Assembly: GCA_030407315.1 (NCBI GenBank)
Contig: JALQPE010000176.1
Location: forward strand, 1-64,000
DNA length: 64,000 nucleotides
Origin: Asparagopsis taxiformis
Taxonomy: Eukaryota; Rhodophyta; Florideophyceae; Bonnemaisoniales; Bonnemaisoniaceae
Reading direction: 5' to 3'
The notes below the pieces were generated by a model, which was given only the letters and a program-made list of their open reading frames with translations, was not told where the DNA came from and searched no databases. Below, in pieces: positions 18,909 to 28,249 of this stretch. Each line of letters opens with the position of its first letter. Position 1 is the first letter of the stretch. The translations under genes were made by a program, and so were the position numbers.

Positions 18909-20357
18909 CTATGCTGACGTGTCCGCACATTCGATTAGTTTTATTCTGAACTGCTCGTCCACATCCATTCGACGCAACACCATTAGTTGCAAATGGAAAG
19001 TGTCTCCCGTGAGCACATCGTCTGCAGCCAACAAAATAGCCGCGCCTTGACTGGGCGTTCCGGTGAACAACTCATGTTCGTCTTTCCAAGCGCTTGAATC
19101 CTGGTCGGCCGATTGTTCGACTCTGAATTGTTGTTGCCATCCATCATCGATGTAGTTCTTCAACCGATACACCCATGTACCCTTGAAAGCAAGTCCGTAT
19201 TTACTGCCGATGCCTCGTCCATCGCCCGTGGAAATGAGTGACAGAAATGTGGACTGTGGAATATAATCCTTGAGAGGCGGCGAATCATCTCCGGTGCTCA
19301 TCAGAACGGCTTCGAGATTGTGCGTCAGAATCGGACCCATTCGAACTGCGTATACACCGGCTTTGGGCGGGAAAGACTCGCCATATCGGTCGCCGAATGA
19401 GGCACAGTCTCCAGTCGCGAAAACGTCGGATTTCCCTTTACAGAGCAAATTGGGTTCGACAACAAGCCATCCGTTTTCATCGACGACAAGGTCGGTATTC
19501 TTGCCGAGCCATTCGTGTGCAGCGGCGCCAGTGGCCATGACCAGCAGGTCGAATTGCATGGTTGAATTGTCCTCCAAGAGAAGGGTACCTGTTTTTTCAT
19601 TGAGAGCAACGGCATACTTGCCGGTAATAATCTGAGCTTTGCGTTTTCTCAACTCTGCCCGAATGGCATTACTGACCGCCCTTCCGAAATGGGACGCCAT
19701 CGGGTCGGTTTTGGAGATGATTTTCACATCGATTTCTCCCATACATTGCCGGAGACGCGTATCCAGTGCGAGAGCAAGCTCCAATCCAGCTGCACCTCCG
19801 CCCAGTACCACAACCTTTTTACGCACCGCAGCTTTTGGCAATGAAAGCACGGCGTCTTCGAAGCGTTGCACTGCCGCCATTAGCTCACCGATTGGCCTGG
19901 TTTTGATCACCATTGGATTGAAAGCGCCCTTGGGCGTTGTTCCAAGGGATGGTGAAGATGGGATAGAACGTGTTCGACTGCCAACATTAATAGACAAAGC
20001 GTCGTACTTGAGTGTGTATAGTAGTTGTGGTTGATTGCGAGCCGCTATGTTGATACGAATATCTCTGGTGGATGAATTGGCTGAAACCACCGAGCCGCGG
20101 ATGAAGTGCCAGCCGAATTTTTTGCACAATGGACGTAGATAAACAAGTGAATCATCCTCTGAACACAAGCCAGCTACTGCGGCGGGAAGCATTCCACTGT
20201 AAACTGCAGAGTCTGAATCTGAAACGAGGAAACATATTGTGTTTTGTTTGGATAAGTTTTTGATGACCTGAATATGCGAGTGACCGCCTCCCACCAAAAT
20301 TAGGTGTTGAGTACACTTGGCCATCGTTTGGAGCAAGTTTGTTGAAGCGGAGGACAA
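18909..20357 (-). CDS. FAD/NAD(P)H oxidoreductase of the SelD-associated NDH-2-like family
   Basis: This is a 482-residue protein (or 471 from the second Met at 20324). It has two dinucleotide folds: LILVGGGHSHIQVIKNL at the N-terminus (FAD) and KVVVLGGGAAGLELALAL in the middle (NAD(P)H), then FATGDCASFG for the FAD ribityl site. SGMLPAAVAGL, PPKAGVYAVRMGPIL and FLSLISTGDGRGIGSK are what I recall from the oxidoreductase half of cyanobacterial and algal proteins in which this domain is fused to selenophosphate synthetase SelD. Here it stands alone; no SelD domain lies in or next to it. The substrate is unknown; a redox role in selenium or quinone metabolism is inference. Confidence 0.75.
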   Translation of the reverse strand: MSSASTNLLQTMAKCTQHLILVGGGHSHIQVIKNLSKQNTICFLVSDSDSAVYSGMLPAAVAGLCSEDDSLVYLRPLCKKFGWHFIRGSVVSANSSTRDIRINIAARNQPQLLYTLKYDALSINVGSRTRSIPSSPSLGTTPKGAFNPMVIKTRPIGELMAAVQRFEDAVLSLPKAAVRKKVVVLGGGAAGLELALALDTRLRQCMGEIDVKIISKTDPMASHFGRAVSNAIRAELRKRKAQIITGKYAVALNEKTGTLLLEDNSTMQFDLLVMATGAAAHEWLGKNTDLVVDENGWLVVEPNLLCKGKSDVFATGDCASFGDRYGESFPPKAGVYAVRMGPILTHNLEAVLMSTGDDSPPLKDYIPQSTFLSLISTGDGRGIGSKYGLAFKGTWVYRLKNYIDDGWQQQFRVEQSADQDSSAWKDEHELFTGTPSQGAAILLAADDVLTGDTFHLQLMVLRRMDVDEQFRIKLIECADTSA

Positions 20358-20645
20358 CGTCGGTTAGTGGGAGGATTGGTATGAGCCTCAAGATTAGTAG
20401 AGATGTTTTAACGCTCTATTGTTACTTGCAGGTTACACCTTTTGTCTCTATCATCTGAGGTGAATCTCTTGGAGCGAAATTTCTGGACAAAATTGTATTC
20501 TACATGACGCAGACTAGTTGTGAATCACGCAACAAATCATTCGTGTTGCCCACAGAACGTGTCACCAAACGGCTTTCAGTTATTCCCCATGAGTGCCTTT
20601 ATTACATATATGGAACACCAGTACAACAACAATCTACCCCACTGT

Positions 20646-23063
20646 TTAACGTCGGCCATCATGCGAGCAAAGGCTAATTGCATGCGAAACCATAAACTTG
20701 GCAACCATTGTCGCATTGACCCGTAGTCGCTGTGCTCTTGCACAAACTCTTTCCATCGGAATATGCGCGCTTCTCACAGTTCCGTTCACATGCCTCCTAT
20801 TGTTCAGCCGCAAAGCGCTAGTGTTCCCGTCATGCACCGCACTATGTTGCTTGAACAGCAAGATGAGGTTTTCCATATTCGATTCCTTTTCAGACTCTTT
20901 CACACTTCTCTTCCAACCATATCTGTAATTATTCCGCACACACCTCTCGAATGCTTCGACATCAGGGTCGGCCGTCACGCTGACGTGTTTCAAACTCAGT
21001 GAACTTGCAAAGCTGCGATACGGTCCCACTGAGTAACTAAATGGCTGCACCTCAATCACCAGCGTGTTCGCACGTGCAAACGTAATACTTGTCATAGTTG
21101 GGTTGTTCACGCTCAAGATCACCTCGGAATTTTGCACCTGTTCCATGTAGTCCGTCATATTCTTGCCGTCATGGCTGAACCGTTCGATGGACAAAGAAAT
21201 GCCGTTCACGCTGGCAAACCTCTCGGCATAGCGAATAACCTCTGCCTGATTCTGAATTTCAAACGACGGTCGCGGAATGCGGCCTGCGTTTTCGAGTCGC
21301 TTGCGATTATTGCTTTCCTCCCATGGGTCGAGAATTGTTACGCGAATTTTGCACTTGCCATTCTTCTCAGTAGATTTCTTCACAGCAACGTCCGCACGAC
21401 TAATGTTGTTTCCTGCAAAGATTACGTTTCCTTCGTCGTGGTGCAACACATCTGGTGGCGGATACGAGTTTCGCGTCAACACTATAGAACGGAAGCATGT
21501 AGAATCCGCCGGACCACCCCCACTCATGTTGAAGCTGCGTAAAACCGCTGGTAGCTCTGTATGGAAAGGTGGCATCATAATGAGAAACTCTCGAATGTAT
21601 TTCACAGATGTGTTTGTAGATTTGCTCTGATCCTGAAGAAGTAATGCTGGTTTGAGCGCAGTGTGCTCCTCACGACCACCCTTGCAATCCTGCGGAGTAG
21701 TGGTAATTGTTCCGGCACCCCGTCTTGGTCTGTACACGCATTTTCGCTCAAATTTCAAGCCATCACTATTGTTTCGATTGTACAGAGCGTCCAGTGCGTG
21801 GATTCCGTCATGGAAAAAGTCCGTCATGAAATGTTGTTCTTGATTGCGATACACTCTGTTACCGATTAAATCCATTCCCAATTCCCCGCTCATCTTTGTC
21901 AGCTTTTTCATCCCACGTTCAAAGATAACGTTCCCGATGTAATCCACTTTGCCAATACCACAATGGTCACGCAGCTCGTTTTCAAACCGTTTCATCCAAA
22001 CTGGAAACAGCAAAGTTGAATCAGACATCCTACACACCCGATGAATTCGGCAAACACCGTATGTATGCTTTGATGGTAATGAATCAGTAGTCTTGTTCCA
22101 TACCTTGTGAGCTATGGTACGATGAGTGAATAGCTCTACTCCTCCTTCTTCGAAAGAATCTGGTCCGTACTGCTGTTTGTCGCTTCGACGAGAAGTGGAA
22201 TCTTTCTTTTTCGGATTTGAACGCTTGGCAGGTCTCGTTGAGTCAGTTTTTTTCTTACCATGTTTCCACTTAGAGATGACTTTGTCGACAGATTTGGATA
22301 TAATATCCAGATTTGCTTTGTCATTCTGGGGTCTTTTCTGAAGGACAGCATCGGGCGAAGCCTTTCCTAGGACTTTTTTCTTGGCAGATCCCGATATTAT
22401 GCTTCTAAAACATGTGCTCCGCTTGGTTTCCAATGGTGAGATAACAGTTATGTTTGCGCCATAGCCGCTCCAGACGCCTTCGCGAATCACTGTCAAAAGC
22501 TCGTTCTCGTCAACTCCGCCCTTACCAGACAATATCGCCGGATTCAATCTACTGGCAGGAGTTCGTGCACATATTTTCGAAACACCACCTGGTGGAGATA
22601 TACAGGTGCGATCGATGCGTAGTGTCTTTTCATCCGCTGAAATCTTTCTGTAAACAGTAAAAAGTTCATCCGCAATAACGTGTAGCTCAGCTCCCGACGA
22701 ACCGGCACCAAGCCAGTCATGCTTTGGAGCAAAACGGTATCTGACGTTCTGGAAAGATGGAGAAAGTCCACAATAGTTCAATACGCGACTGTATACTGAC
22801 ATCCATTCGGGTAGATGCAAGTGTCCAGATTTGTCAATACAGCCACTATACACCCTGCAGATGGGGCCATGGTTTGTTCGCAGGATATCTATTGCGCTTT
22901 CGGTTGTGTCTCCTCGTCGGAAGGGAGACAGAAAGTGAGAGCGGTGATATAGAGGAATTGCCGGGATTATGAGTAACGATCCAAGAATGGTGGCCGTAAC
23001 TAGCAAGGCGCGACATTTGGTGAACATGTCATATTGTGGCCGTCTAACAGCTAACTCCAACAT
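20646..23063 (-). CDS. Type II membrane glycosyltransferase, GT61-like, with duplicated N-terminal module
   Basis: This is an 805-residue protein (or 793 from Met 23027). A signal anchor (LLVTATILGSLLIIPAIPL) near residue 20-38 places the rest in the Golgi lumen. Residues ~69-165 and ~332-430 look like two copies of one module: CRVYSGC ... LPEWMSVY ... CGL versus CRIHRVC ... FPVWMKRF ... CGI. A basic Ser/Lys-rich linker separates them. The C-terminal third has GT61/DUF563-type features: CFRSIVLTR, KIRVTILDPWEES, and SVNNPTMTSITFARANTLVIEVQPF. Such enzymes transfer xylose, arabinose or GlcNAc to glycans. The specific sugar is unknown, and the GT61 call is from motif order only. Confidence 0.65.
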   Translation of the reverse strand: MLELAVRRPQYDMFTKCRALLVTATILGSLLIIPAIPLYHRSHFLSPFRRGDTTESAIDILRTNHGPICRVYSGCIDKSGHLHLPEWMSVYSRVLNYCGLSPSFQNVRYRFAPKHDWLGAGSSGAELHVIADELFTVYRKISADEKTLRIDRTCISPPGGVSKICARTPASRLNPAILSGKGGVDENELLTVIREGVWSGYGANITVISPLETKRSTCFRSIISGSAKKKVLGKASPDAVLQKRPQNDKANLDIISKSVDKVISKWKHGKKKTDSTRPAKRSNPKKKDSTSRRSDKQQYGPDSFEEGGVELFTHRTIAHKVWNKTTDSLPSKHTYGVCRIHRVCRMSDSTLLFPVWMKRFENELRDHCGIGKVDYIGNVIFERGMKKLTKMSGELGMDLIGNRVYRNQEQHFMTDFFHDGIHALDALYNRNNSDGLKFERKCVYRPRRGAGTITTTPQDCKGGREEHTALKPALLLQDQSKSTNTSVKYIREFLIMMPPFHTELPAVLRSFNMSGGGPADSTCFRSIVLTRNSYPPPDVLHHDEGNVIFAGNNISRADVAVKKSTEKNGKCKIRVTILDPWEESNNRKRLENAGRIPRPSFEIQNQAEVIRYAERFASVNGISLSIERFSHDGKNMTDYMEQVQNSEVILSVNNPTMTSITFARANTLVIEVQPFSYSVGPYRSFASSLSLKHVSVTADPDVEAFERCVRNNYRYGWKRSVKESEKESNMENLILLFKQHSAVHDGNTSALRLNNRRHVNGTVRSAHIPMERVCARAQRLRVNATMVAKFMVSHAISLCSHDGRR

Positions 23064-23767
23064 TGGGTTTAGTTTGTTCAGTTGTGCTAAAGTCGGAGAC
23101 AGAAGTGGACGGTTGGAACAAGTCAGATTTAGAGGAATAATGACGACGTTGCATGGCGGAGAGGTGTTTATAGAGATAAACGCATGTGCAAGAGCCTCAT
23201 CGTCTGTAAACTTCCAAGGATGGAACGCCGTTTAATTCGAGACTTCACTGTGAGTTAATTAGAACGCAACTTGAAATTTTTTGCTGCTGGGAGCGCGCAA
23301 ACAACTGGTATAGTGTCCTGCATCAGTCTGTACGAAATGTGTCTTGGAAAAACCGATACTACAAGCTTGGGATGAGATAGACCTAGAACGAAGCGTTTAA
23401 AAATTTGATCATGGCGGTCGGGTGGTTCGCTGAACTACCCACATAATGATGCATGGACAACAGTTGGAGGATGTCAAATTGGGAGGCAATCTCCTCATTA
23501 GATATTGGCATTTCAATTGTTTTTGCTGAGATTTATGAATCTGTCTGCTGCACTGCTTTAAAAAACCTTTTGAGATTGTTTCTGTGCCCCACGTCTTCTC
23601 TCATTTCACTGAAACACCAGTCAACTCGCAGAACATGCCAACATTTCGACTCGTACAAGCACAACACTAACAGACAATTGCTGCCACTCGGAACGTCGAC
23701 AATCGCGCATCACATTCTTGTGCAACAGCACCGCTGTTGATACATATAGCTCTACAACGTCCACAGC
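23064..23767. promoter_or_regulatory. Shared upstream region of divergent glycosyltransferase and plastid kinase genes
   Basis: About 700 bp separates divergent starts. Short frames here carry no recognisable domain. It presumably holds both promoters; nothing more specific can be supported. Confidence 0.35.
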
Positions 23768-25486
23768 ATGGCAATGACAGCTTTCCTCCTACCAATTCCT
23801 CTTCCAGCTTTTTCAACTAATATCGCTATCATCAGCAAAGCGCCCAGACGCCACAGCGCCCCGCGTCGAAAGCCACGACATCTGCATCATCCGACATGTT
23901 CCAATGGCGTCCCTTCAGCGTCCCCGATACCGTTCCCGGTGGGGACAACCGTTTCATCGACGTACAAGCTGACCTCGCTGCTCGGCCAGGGTGCCTCTGG
24001 AACGACCTACAAAGCCACCGTCACAAACGGGCGCAATCGCGGTGAGCAAGTTGCCGTGAAAGCGCTCCCGCTCTCTTCGATGCAGTCGTGGCTCAGCCTG
24101 GATCTGTTCATGCGCGAGGTGCGTGCGTTAAAATCTCTGTCGCATCCGGCAGTGCCAACGTATATAGACTCTTTTGAAGTTGAAAATTGCGGTGATACTG
24201 TGTTCGTTCTCGTGCAACGCGTTGCGCGTGGACATTCTTTGCAAGCATTGATTGATGACGGGCGGCGTTTTTCAACAGCTCAGGTATTGTCCACATTCCA
24301 GCAGTTGCTGCAAGTTTTGGACTATCTCTCCTCGCTCAACCCTCCTGTTCTTCATCGCGATGTGAAACCTGCCAATATCATTCTCGAGATCAACACCGAT
24401 GAGCCTGTACTGAGTCTGGTAGACTTTGGCAGTGTGAATGCAAGTACGGTGCCAACGTCAGGTGGACTGCCTAGTGCGACGTTGGTGGGCACGTTTGGTT
24501 ACATGGCACCGGAGCAACTAGCAGGCACTGCAGATGTACGGACCGATCTATATGCGGCTGGTGCGACAATTTTGACCATGCTGACTGGTCTCACACCGTC
24601 TGCTATCGGCCAAAAACGTCTCAAGGTGGATGTCGAATCGGTGATTCCAGCACGGGAGCGAGTCAAGCTCGGTAATATTTACACTGTGATGTGTAAGATA
24701 TTAGAACCTGCACCGGAGGACCGCTTCGACACGGCCGGCGCCGCATTAGACGCGCTCAATGGCAAGTTGGACGTCGACCGACCAAATGATGCACCTGTGC
24801 TAAATATGATAGGTAACTCGTTAAGTTCGGAAGATCTGGCATCGCTTGAGAGTGCGTTCTCCGCGATGACGACTCTGGAAGGGGAAGTCGCAACGGGGCC
24901 TTTTGAAAAATTAACAAACTGGGCTGGAAAGAAATTGCGCAGAAGGAAACCTGCTGGCAGCCGGGTAGTATTGGAGCGAGACCGGACGAATAGGCTGTTG
25001 CGTGTGGCAGTTCCGGCGAAGGGATTGTCGGGGGAGACGATTTCAAAGGGAGTGTTCACGGTGGCGTGGACGGGGTTTACAGCGTTTTGGACCATGGGGG
25101 TGTTGACGGGTGGGGCGCCATTTGCGTTTGCCTTGTTCAGCATACCGTTCTGGGCGGCCGGTGCGCGACTTGCGAGGGCGACAGCGGAGGATGTTTCAGG
25201 GTTGACAACGCTGGTTGTGAGCTTTGGGGGCGGGGAACGGGAGATATTTTATTTTGCGCTTTGCTCACGAACGGCGTTGGGGAGGGACCGCATTGTTGAG
25301 GGGGATGCGAGGGATTTGGACGGCGCTGTCGTGGAAACGGAGATGTTTGTGAATGGACGGCCGGTGACAGAGCTTTATCTGTGCGAAGGAACGCGACGAC
25401 ATGCGGTTGGCGGAGCATTGGAAGCGGTGGAACAAGAGTGGCTGCGGGACGAGATCAATGACTTTCTGCGAGCGAAGAGACGGTAG
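23768..25486 (+). CDS. Plastid-targeted serine/threonine protein kinase with C-terminal membrane hairpin
   Basis: This is a 572-residue protein. MAMTAFLLPIPLPAF plus an Arg-rich stretch to ~60 is a plastid-type leader with Phe. The kinase domain runs ~68-340: glycine loop LGQGASGTTYKA, VAVKAL, HRDVKPANI (His196), DFGS (Asp219), and GYMAPEQLAG. This resembles cyanobacterial-type eukaryotic-like kinases. After a linker, two close hydrophobic segments (FTAFWTMGVLTGGAPFAFAL and FSIPFWAAGARL) form a probable membrane hairpin, followed by a ~110-residue soluble domain ending NDFLRAKRR. It would thus be a membrane-anchored plastid kinase. Catalytic residues appear intact; targets are unknown. Confidence 0.8.
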   Translation: MAMTAFLLPIPLPAFSTNIAIISKAPRRHSAPRRKPRHLHHPTCSNGVPSASPIPFPVGTTVSSTYKLTSLLGQGASGTTYKATVTNGRNRGEQVAVKALPLSSMQSWLSLDLFMREVRALKSLSHPAVPTYIDSFEVENCGDTVFVLVQRVARGHSLQALIDDGRRFSTAQVLSTFQQLLQVLDYLSSLNPPVLHRDVKPANIILEINTDEPVLSLVDFGSVNASTVPTSGGLPSATLVGTFGYMAPEQLAGTADVRTDLYAAGATILTMLTGLTPSAIGQKRLKVDVESVIPARERVKLGNIYTVMCKILEPAPEDRFDTAGAALDALNGKLDVDRPNDAPVLNMIGNSLSSEDLASLESAFSAMTTLEGEVATGPFEKLTNWAGKKLRRRKPAGSRVVLERDRTNRLLRVAVPAKGLSGETISKGVFTVAWTGFTAFWTMGVLTGGAPFAFALFSIPFWAAGARLARATAEDVSGLTTLVVSFGGGEREIFYFALCSRTALGRDRIVEGDARDLDGAVVETEMFVNGRPVTELYLCEGTRRHAVGGALEAVEQEWLRDEINDFLRAKRR

Positions 25487-25704
25487 AAGATACATAGAGT
25501 TTATTGGGGATTGAAATAGATGTTGTGATGACTATAGTGTGCACAATGCGCATAAGAGCAATAGCGGAAAGTTATTTGCGATGGAGATTGGGTATTTCAC
25601 GTGGGCAGGTGAATGAATAGGTTTTGGTCCAAAGCGCATAAACGGCGAGAGAAGAAAATGTATATACAGGGCAACAATGGAAGAAGGGTGGGTTGGGGGA
25701 CAAA

Positions 25705-26661
25705 TCAAACGATATCCTGGGCAGATGTAAGTGGATCTGAAGCTTGTAATCGCAATTGTTGTGAGGAAGAGCTCTTTCTCGAATTTGAGCGCATATCATC
25801 ATCGGAATGATCATCATCGACACTAGTCGCGACACTACGCATCGAAGGACCTCCACGCATTGCATTACGCACCTGCACAAGCAGATCGTGAGTGGGGGGC
25901 TCGTCAAAATGCGCGGAGCTTGCTTCGGAGGCGAGCATTTCGGAATCGGGATCGGCGGGATCCAAGAGGGAGACATTTCTGGGGAGGGCTTGTTGCGGAC
26001 GTGGACGATCTTCTGTGAACGGGGTTTTGTCAACGGAATGCATATCGACAGCGACATGCTCGGGCTGGTGTGGATTGGGCGGAGAATGATGTTGGTGCAA
26101 TTGGTCGGGATCTGTTTTAACACGCTTCTTCCTACGCTTGAGGACGCGCTCACAACAACAGGGACACGAGTTTTTACGACGGAGCCAGACGCGAATGCAC
26201 TGACTGTGATATGAGTGCTCGCAGGGCAGCACACGGGCGCGCTGGCCGGGCTGGAGATCCTCGAGACAAATGGGGCAGATGGTGTGTTCGGCGGGGAGGT
26301 CGAGGACGGCGAGTGGGAGCGGCACATCGGGTTGGGCGGGGATTTTGGCATCGCGACGAAGATTGGTGATGGCGGATACGTAATGGTCCGGGGCGTCGGT
26401 GAAGGTTTGGAGTGTCGGGGCTGGGATGGTGGTGGATATTGTGGATACGAGGGCTTCGGGCGAGATTACATCGATTTCCCAACGATGAAGACCGGCCTTT
26501 CTGCGCTTCTTGCGACGACGCTCGGCTTGCTCTTGGGCGAGTGCGAGGAGTAGGAGCTGGCGATGTCGTCGACGTTGGATGATGAGCACGACGACGAGCA
26601 CGACCATTAGGAGCGCTACCAATGCAGCTGCGGCTGCGTAGAGGGCTATGGGTTGACTCAT
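25705..26661 (-). CDS. Membrane-anchored RING-H2 E3 ubiquitin ligase (ATL/goliath style)
   Basis: This is a 318-residue protein. An N-terminal transmembrane helix (LVALLMVVLVVVLII) is followed by a strongly basic stretch and a RING-H2 domain: CPICLEDLQPGQRARVLPC, HSYHSQCIRVWL, then CPCC. The ligand order Cys-Cys-Cys-His-His-Cys-Cys-Cys is complete, so E2 binding is expected. The C-terminal ~120 residues are acidic, His-rich and disordered. The design matches plant ATL proteins and related membrane E3s; substrate and membrane are unknown. It is divergent from CCDC47 with 432 bp between starts. Confidence 0.8.
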   Translation of the reverse strand: MSQPIALYAAAAALVALLMVVLVVVLIIQRRRHRQLLLLALAQEQAERRRKKRRKAGLHRWEIDVISPEALVSTISTTIPAPTLQTFTDAPDHYVSAITNLRRDAKIPAQPDVPLPLAVLDLPAEHTICPICLEDLQPGQRARVLPCEHSYHSQCIRVWLRRKNSCPCCCERVLKRRKKRVKTDPDQLHQHHSPPNPHQPEHVAVDMHSVDKTPFTEDRPRPQQALPRNVSLLDPADPDSEMLASEASSAHFDEPPTHDLLVQVRNAMRGGPSMRSVATSVDDDHSDDDMRSNSRKSSSSQQLRLQASDPLTSAQDIV

Positions 26662-27094
26662 GTTGGCTGCATGAGCAGGTCGATGACGGAGGGGCGGTTG
26701 AGGAATAAAGTGCGTGTGGCATATGTAGTTGTGTGATGGAGTACGTGATATGAAAGTTACAACTTACAGTGATATTATTGGCTGTAAGTGGAGCTGTTGC
26801 TCCTCCTGCGCGAAATTAAAATTCTCGGTGACGCAACAAATACTGTAGATAACGGTCCAATCTGGGCAGGTTGCACGCCCCACACGGTCCAACCACAGCG
26901 CTCCACAAGCGCGCGCTGTCTGCGTATGTCATGTGTCGTTGCTCCGTGATCCGACATCATGTCGGTAGAAGCTCCCGAAAACGCCCAAATTTCCAAAACC
27001 TTTGAAAGCCCAATCTCACCGTTAATACCTTACTACCTCGCTGTCCTTAGCTCTTCGCACACCAGTCCTACTCACCACGCAATCGTCCCCAACC
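26662..27094. promoter_or_regulatory. Shared upstream region of divergent RING-H2 and CCDC47 genes
   Basis: This 433 bp stretch separates two divergent start codons and contains only short frames. Promoters for both genes are expected here; no motif stands out. Confidence 0.35.
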
Positions 27095-28183
27095 ATGCGC
27101 ATCTCCGCTCTCCCTCCCTACTTCCTGCCCCTGCTCTTTGCCGCCACCGCTGCCGCTCAAACTACCCAAAATGATCATCCCCTTGTGGCCGACAAATACA
27201 CCTTGCGTTTGATGGAGCTAGGCGTCGCCACTCTCTTGATCATCTTTGTAGCAAATTTCATATACGGCTCTCGAAAAAACGCAACAATCGCCACTACGGT
27301 AAGCAAGCATCTTGATGACGCTCTACAAAATCAATTTGCCCAAATCGCAACCACTAATGGCAAAAAGCTCCTCAAGGACGGCCAATCCTTCTACTGGTTT
27401 TACGCCACCGGTAGACGCTTTACATCCGGATTAACCGTCGCCATAGACCTCGTGAAGAGAATGGACTTGTTTTCGTACACCTCAGCTCTCATGTATTCCA
27501 CCCAGAAAGATCGCTGCGTGTTCATTCTGCCCCTCACACCCGACTGCACCGTAGATCCCATCTCGCTCTTCGTGGTCAAGAAGAAGGAGCTTTCCCGCTG
27601 GAAGACCGTCGATGATGGCCAGGCCATCAACCATGTAGAGGCGCTCGCAGGCGAGGTGTCCGCTCCGCCTGGCATCCCTTCCGATACTATTGTCATGTCC
27701 GAGCATGCCGATGTCGTGTCGCTGTTCCTGCCAGACGCTATTCGCGCAGTTATCACTCAGCATTCCAACAATATACTCTCCATACATCTCGCGACCAACG
27801 GCGCAAAGTGGGAGCCGCAGAGTAAATTGTCTGAAAAGCTTATTCGTGTCGAGTTTACACTACCGAGTAACGACGCCGACCTGCGCGATTTGTTGTTTGC
27901 AATGACCCGTATCACTATGTTTTTGCTCGATCAAGCCGGAACCGCAAAGGTTAGTAGTGATGCCCGAAAGAAAGCCCTCGATCTACGCAGACAGATCGCT
28001 TCCAGAGAGGAAAAGCGATTGCAGAAGGAACGCGCAGAGCAAGCCGCCAAACGCAAGGAAGAGAAGAAGAAGGAAGAGGAGCAAGCTGTTGGCAAGATGT
28101 CGCGTGATAAACAGATAAAGTACGAGGAAAAGAAGCGCAAGAAACAACTATCCGCACGTATGCGAAAGGCTTCCAAAAAGTAA
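27095..28183 (+). CDS. CCDC47: CCDC47 homologue, PAT-complex subunit of the multipass translocon
   Basis: This is a 362-residue protein with a signal peptide (MRISALPPYFLPLLFAATAAA), a transmembrane helix (LGVATLLIIFVANFIYG), a conserved cytosolic DUF1682/CCDC47 domain (FYWFYATGRRF, VDPISLFVVKKKE, DRCVFILPL) and a Lys/Glu-rich C-terminal coiled coil ending KKRKKQLSARMRKASKK. In animals CCDC47 with Asterix (WDR83OS) forms the PAT complex that shields transmembrane helices during insertion and touches the ribosome. The visible architecture is complete; human CCDC47 is longer at the N-terminus. It is a single exon, convergent with the Acl4-like gene 66 bp away. Confidence 0.9.
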   Translation: MRISALPPYFLPLLFAATAAAQTTQNDHPLVADKYTLRLMELGVATLLIIFVANFIYGSRKNATIATTVSKHLDDALQNQFAQIATTNGKKLLKDGQSFYWFYATGRRFTSGLTVAIDLVKRMDLFSYTSALMYSTQKDRCVFILPLTPDCTVDPISLFVVKKKELSRWKTVDDGQAINHVEALAGEVSAPPGIPSDTIVMSEHADVVSLFLPDAIRAVITQHSNNILSIHLATNGAKWEPQSKLSEKLIRVEFTLPSNDADLRDLLFAMTRITMFLLDQAGTAKVSSDARKKALDLRRQIASREEKRLQKERAEQAAKRKEEKKKEEEQAVGKMSRDKQIKYEEKKRKKQLSARMRKASKK

Positions 28184-28249
28184 CGACACACGTCATATCA
28201 ACACTGTTTTCCGATGTACCGTCAAGTATTTCAACTGTACAGCAATCTG

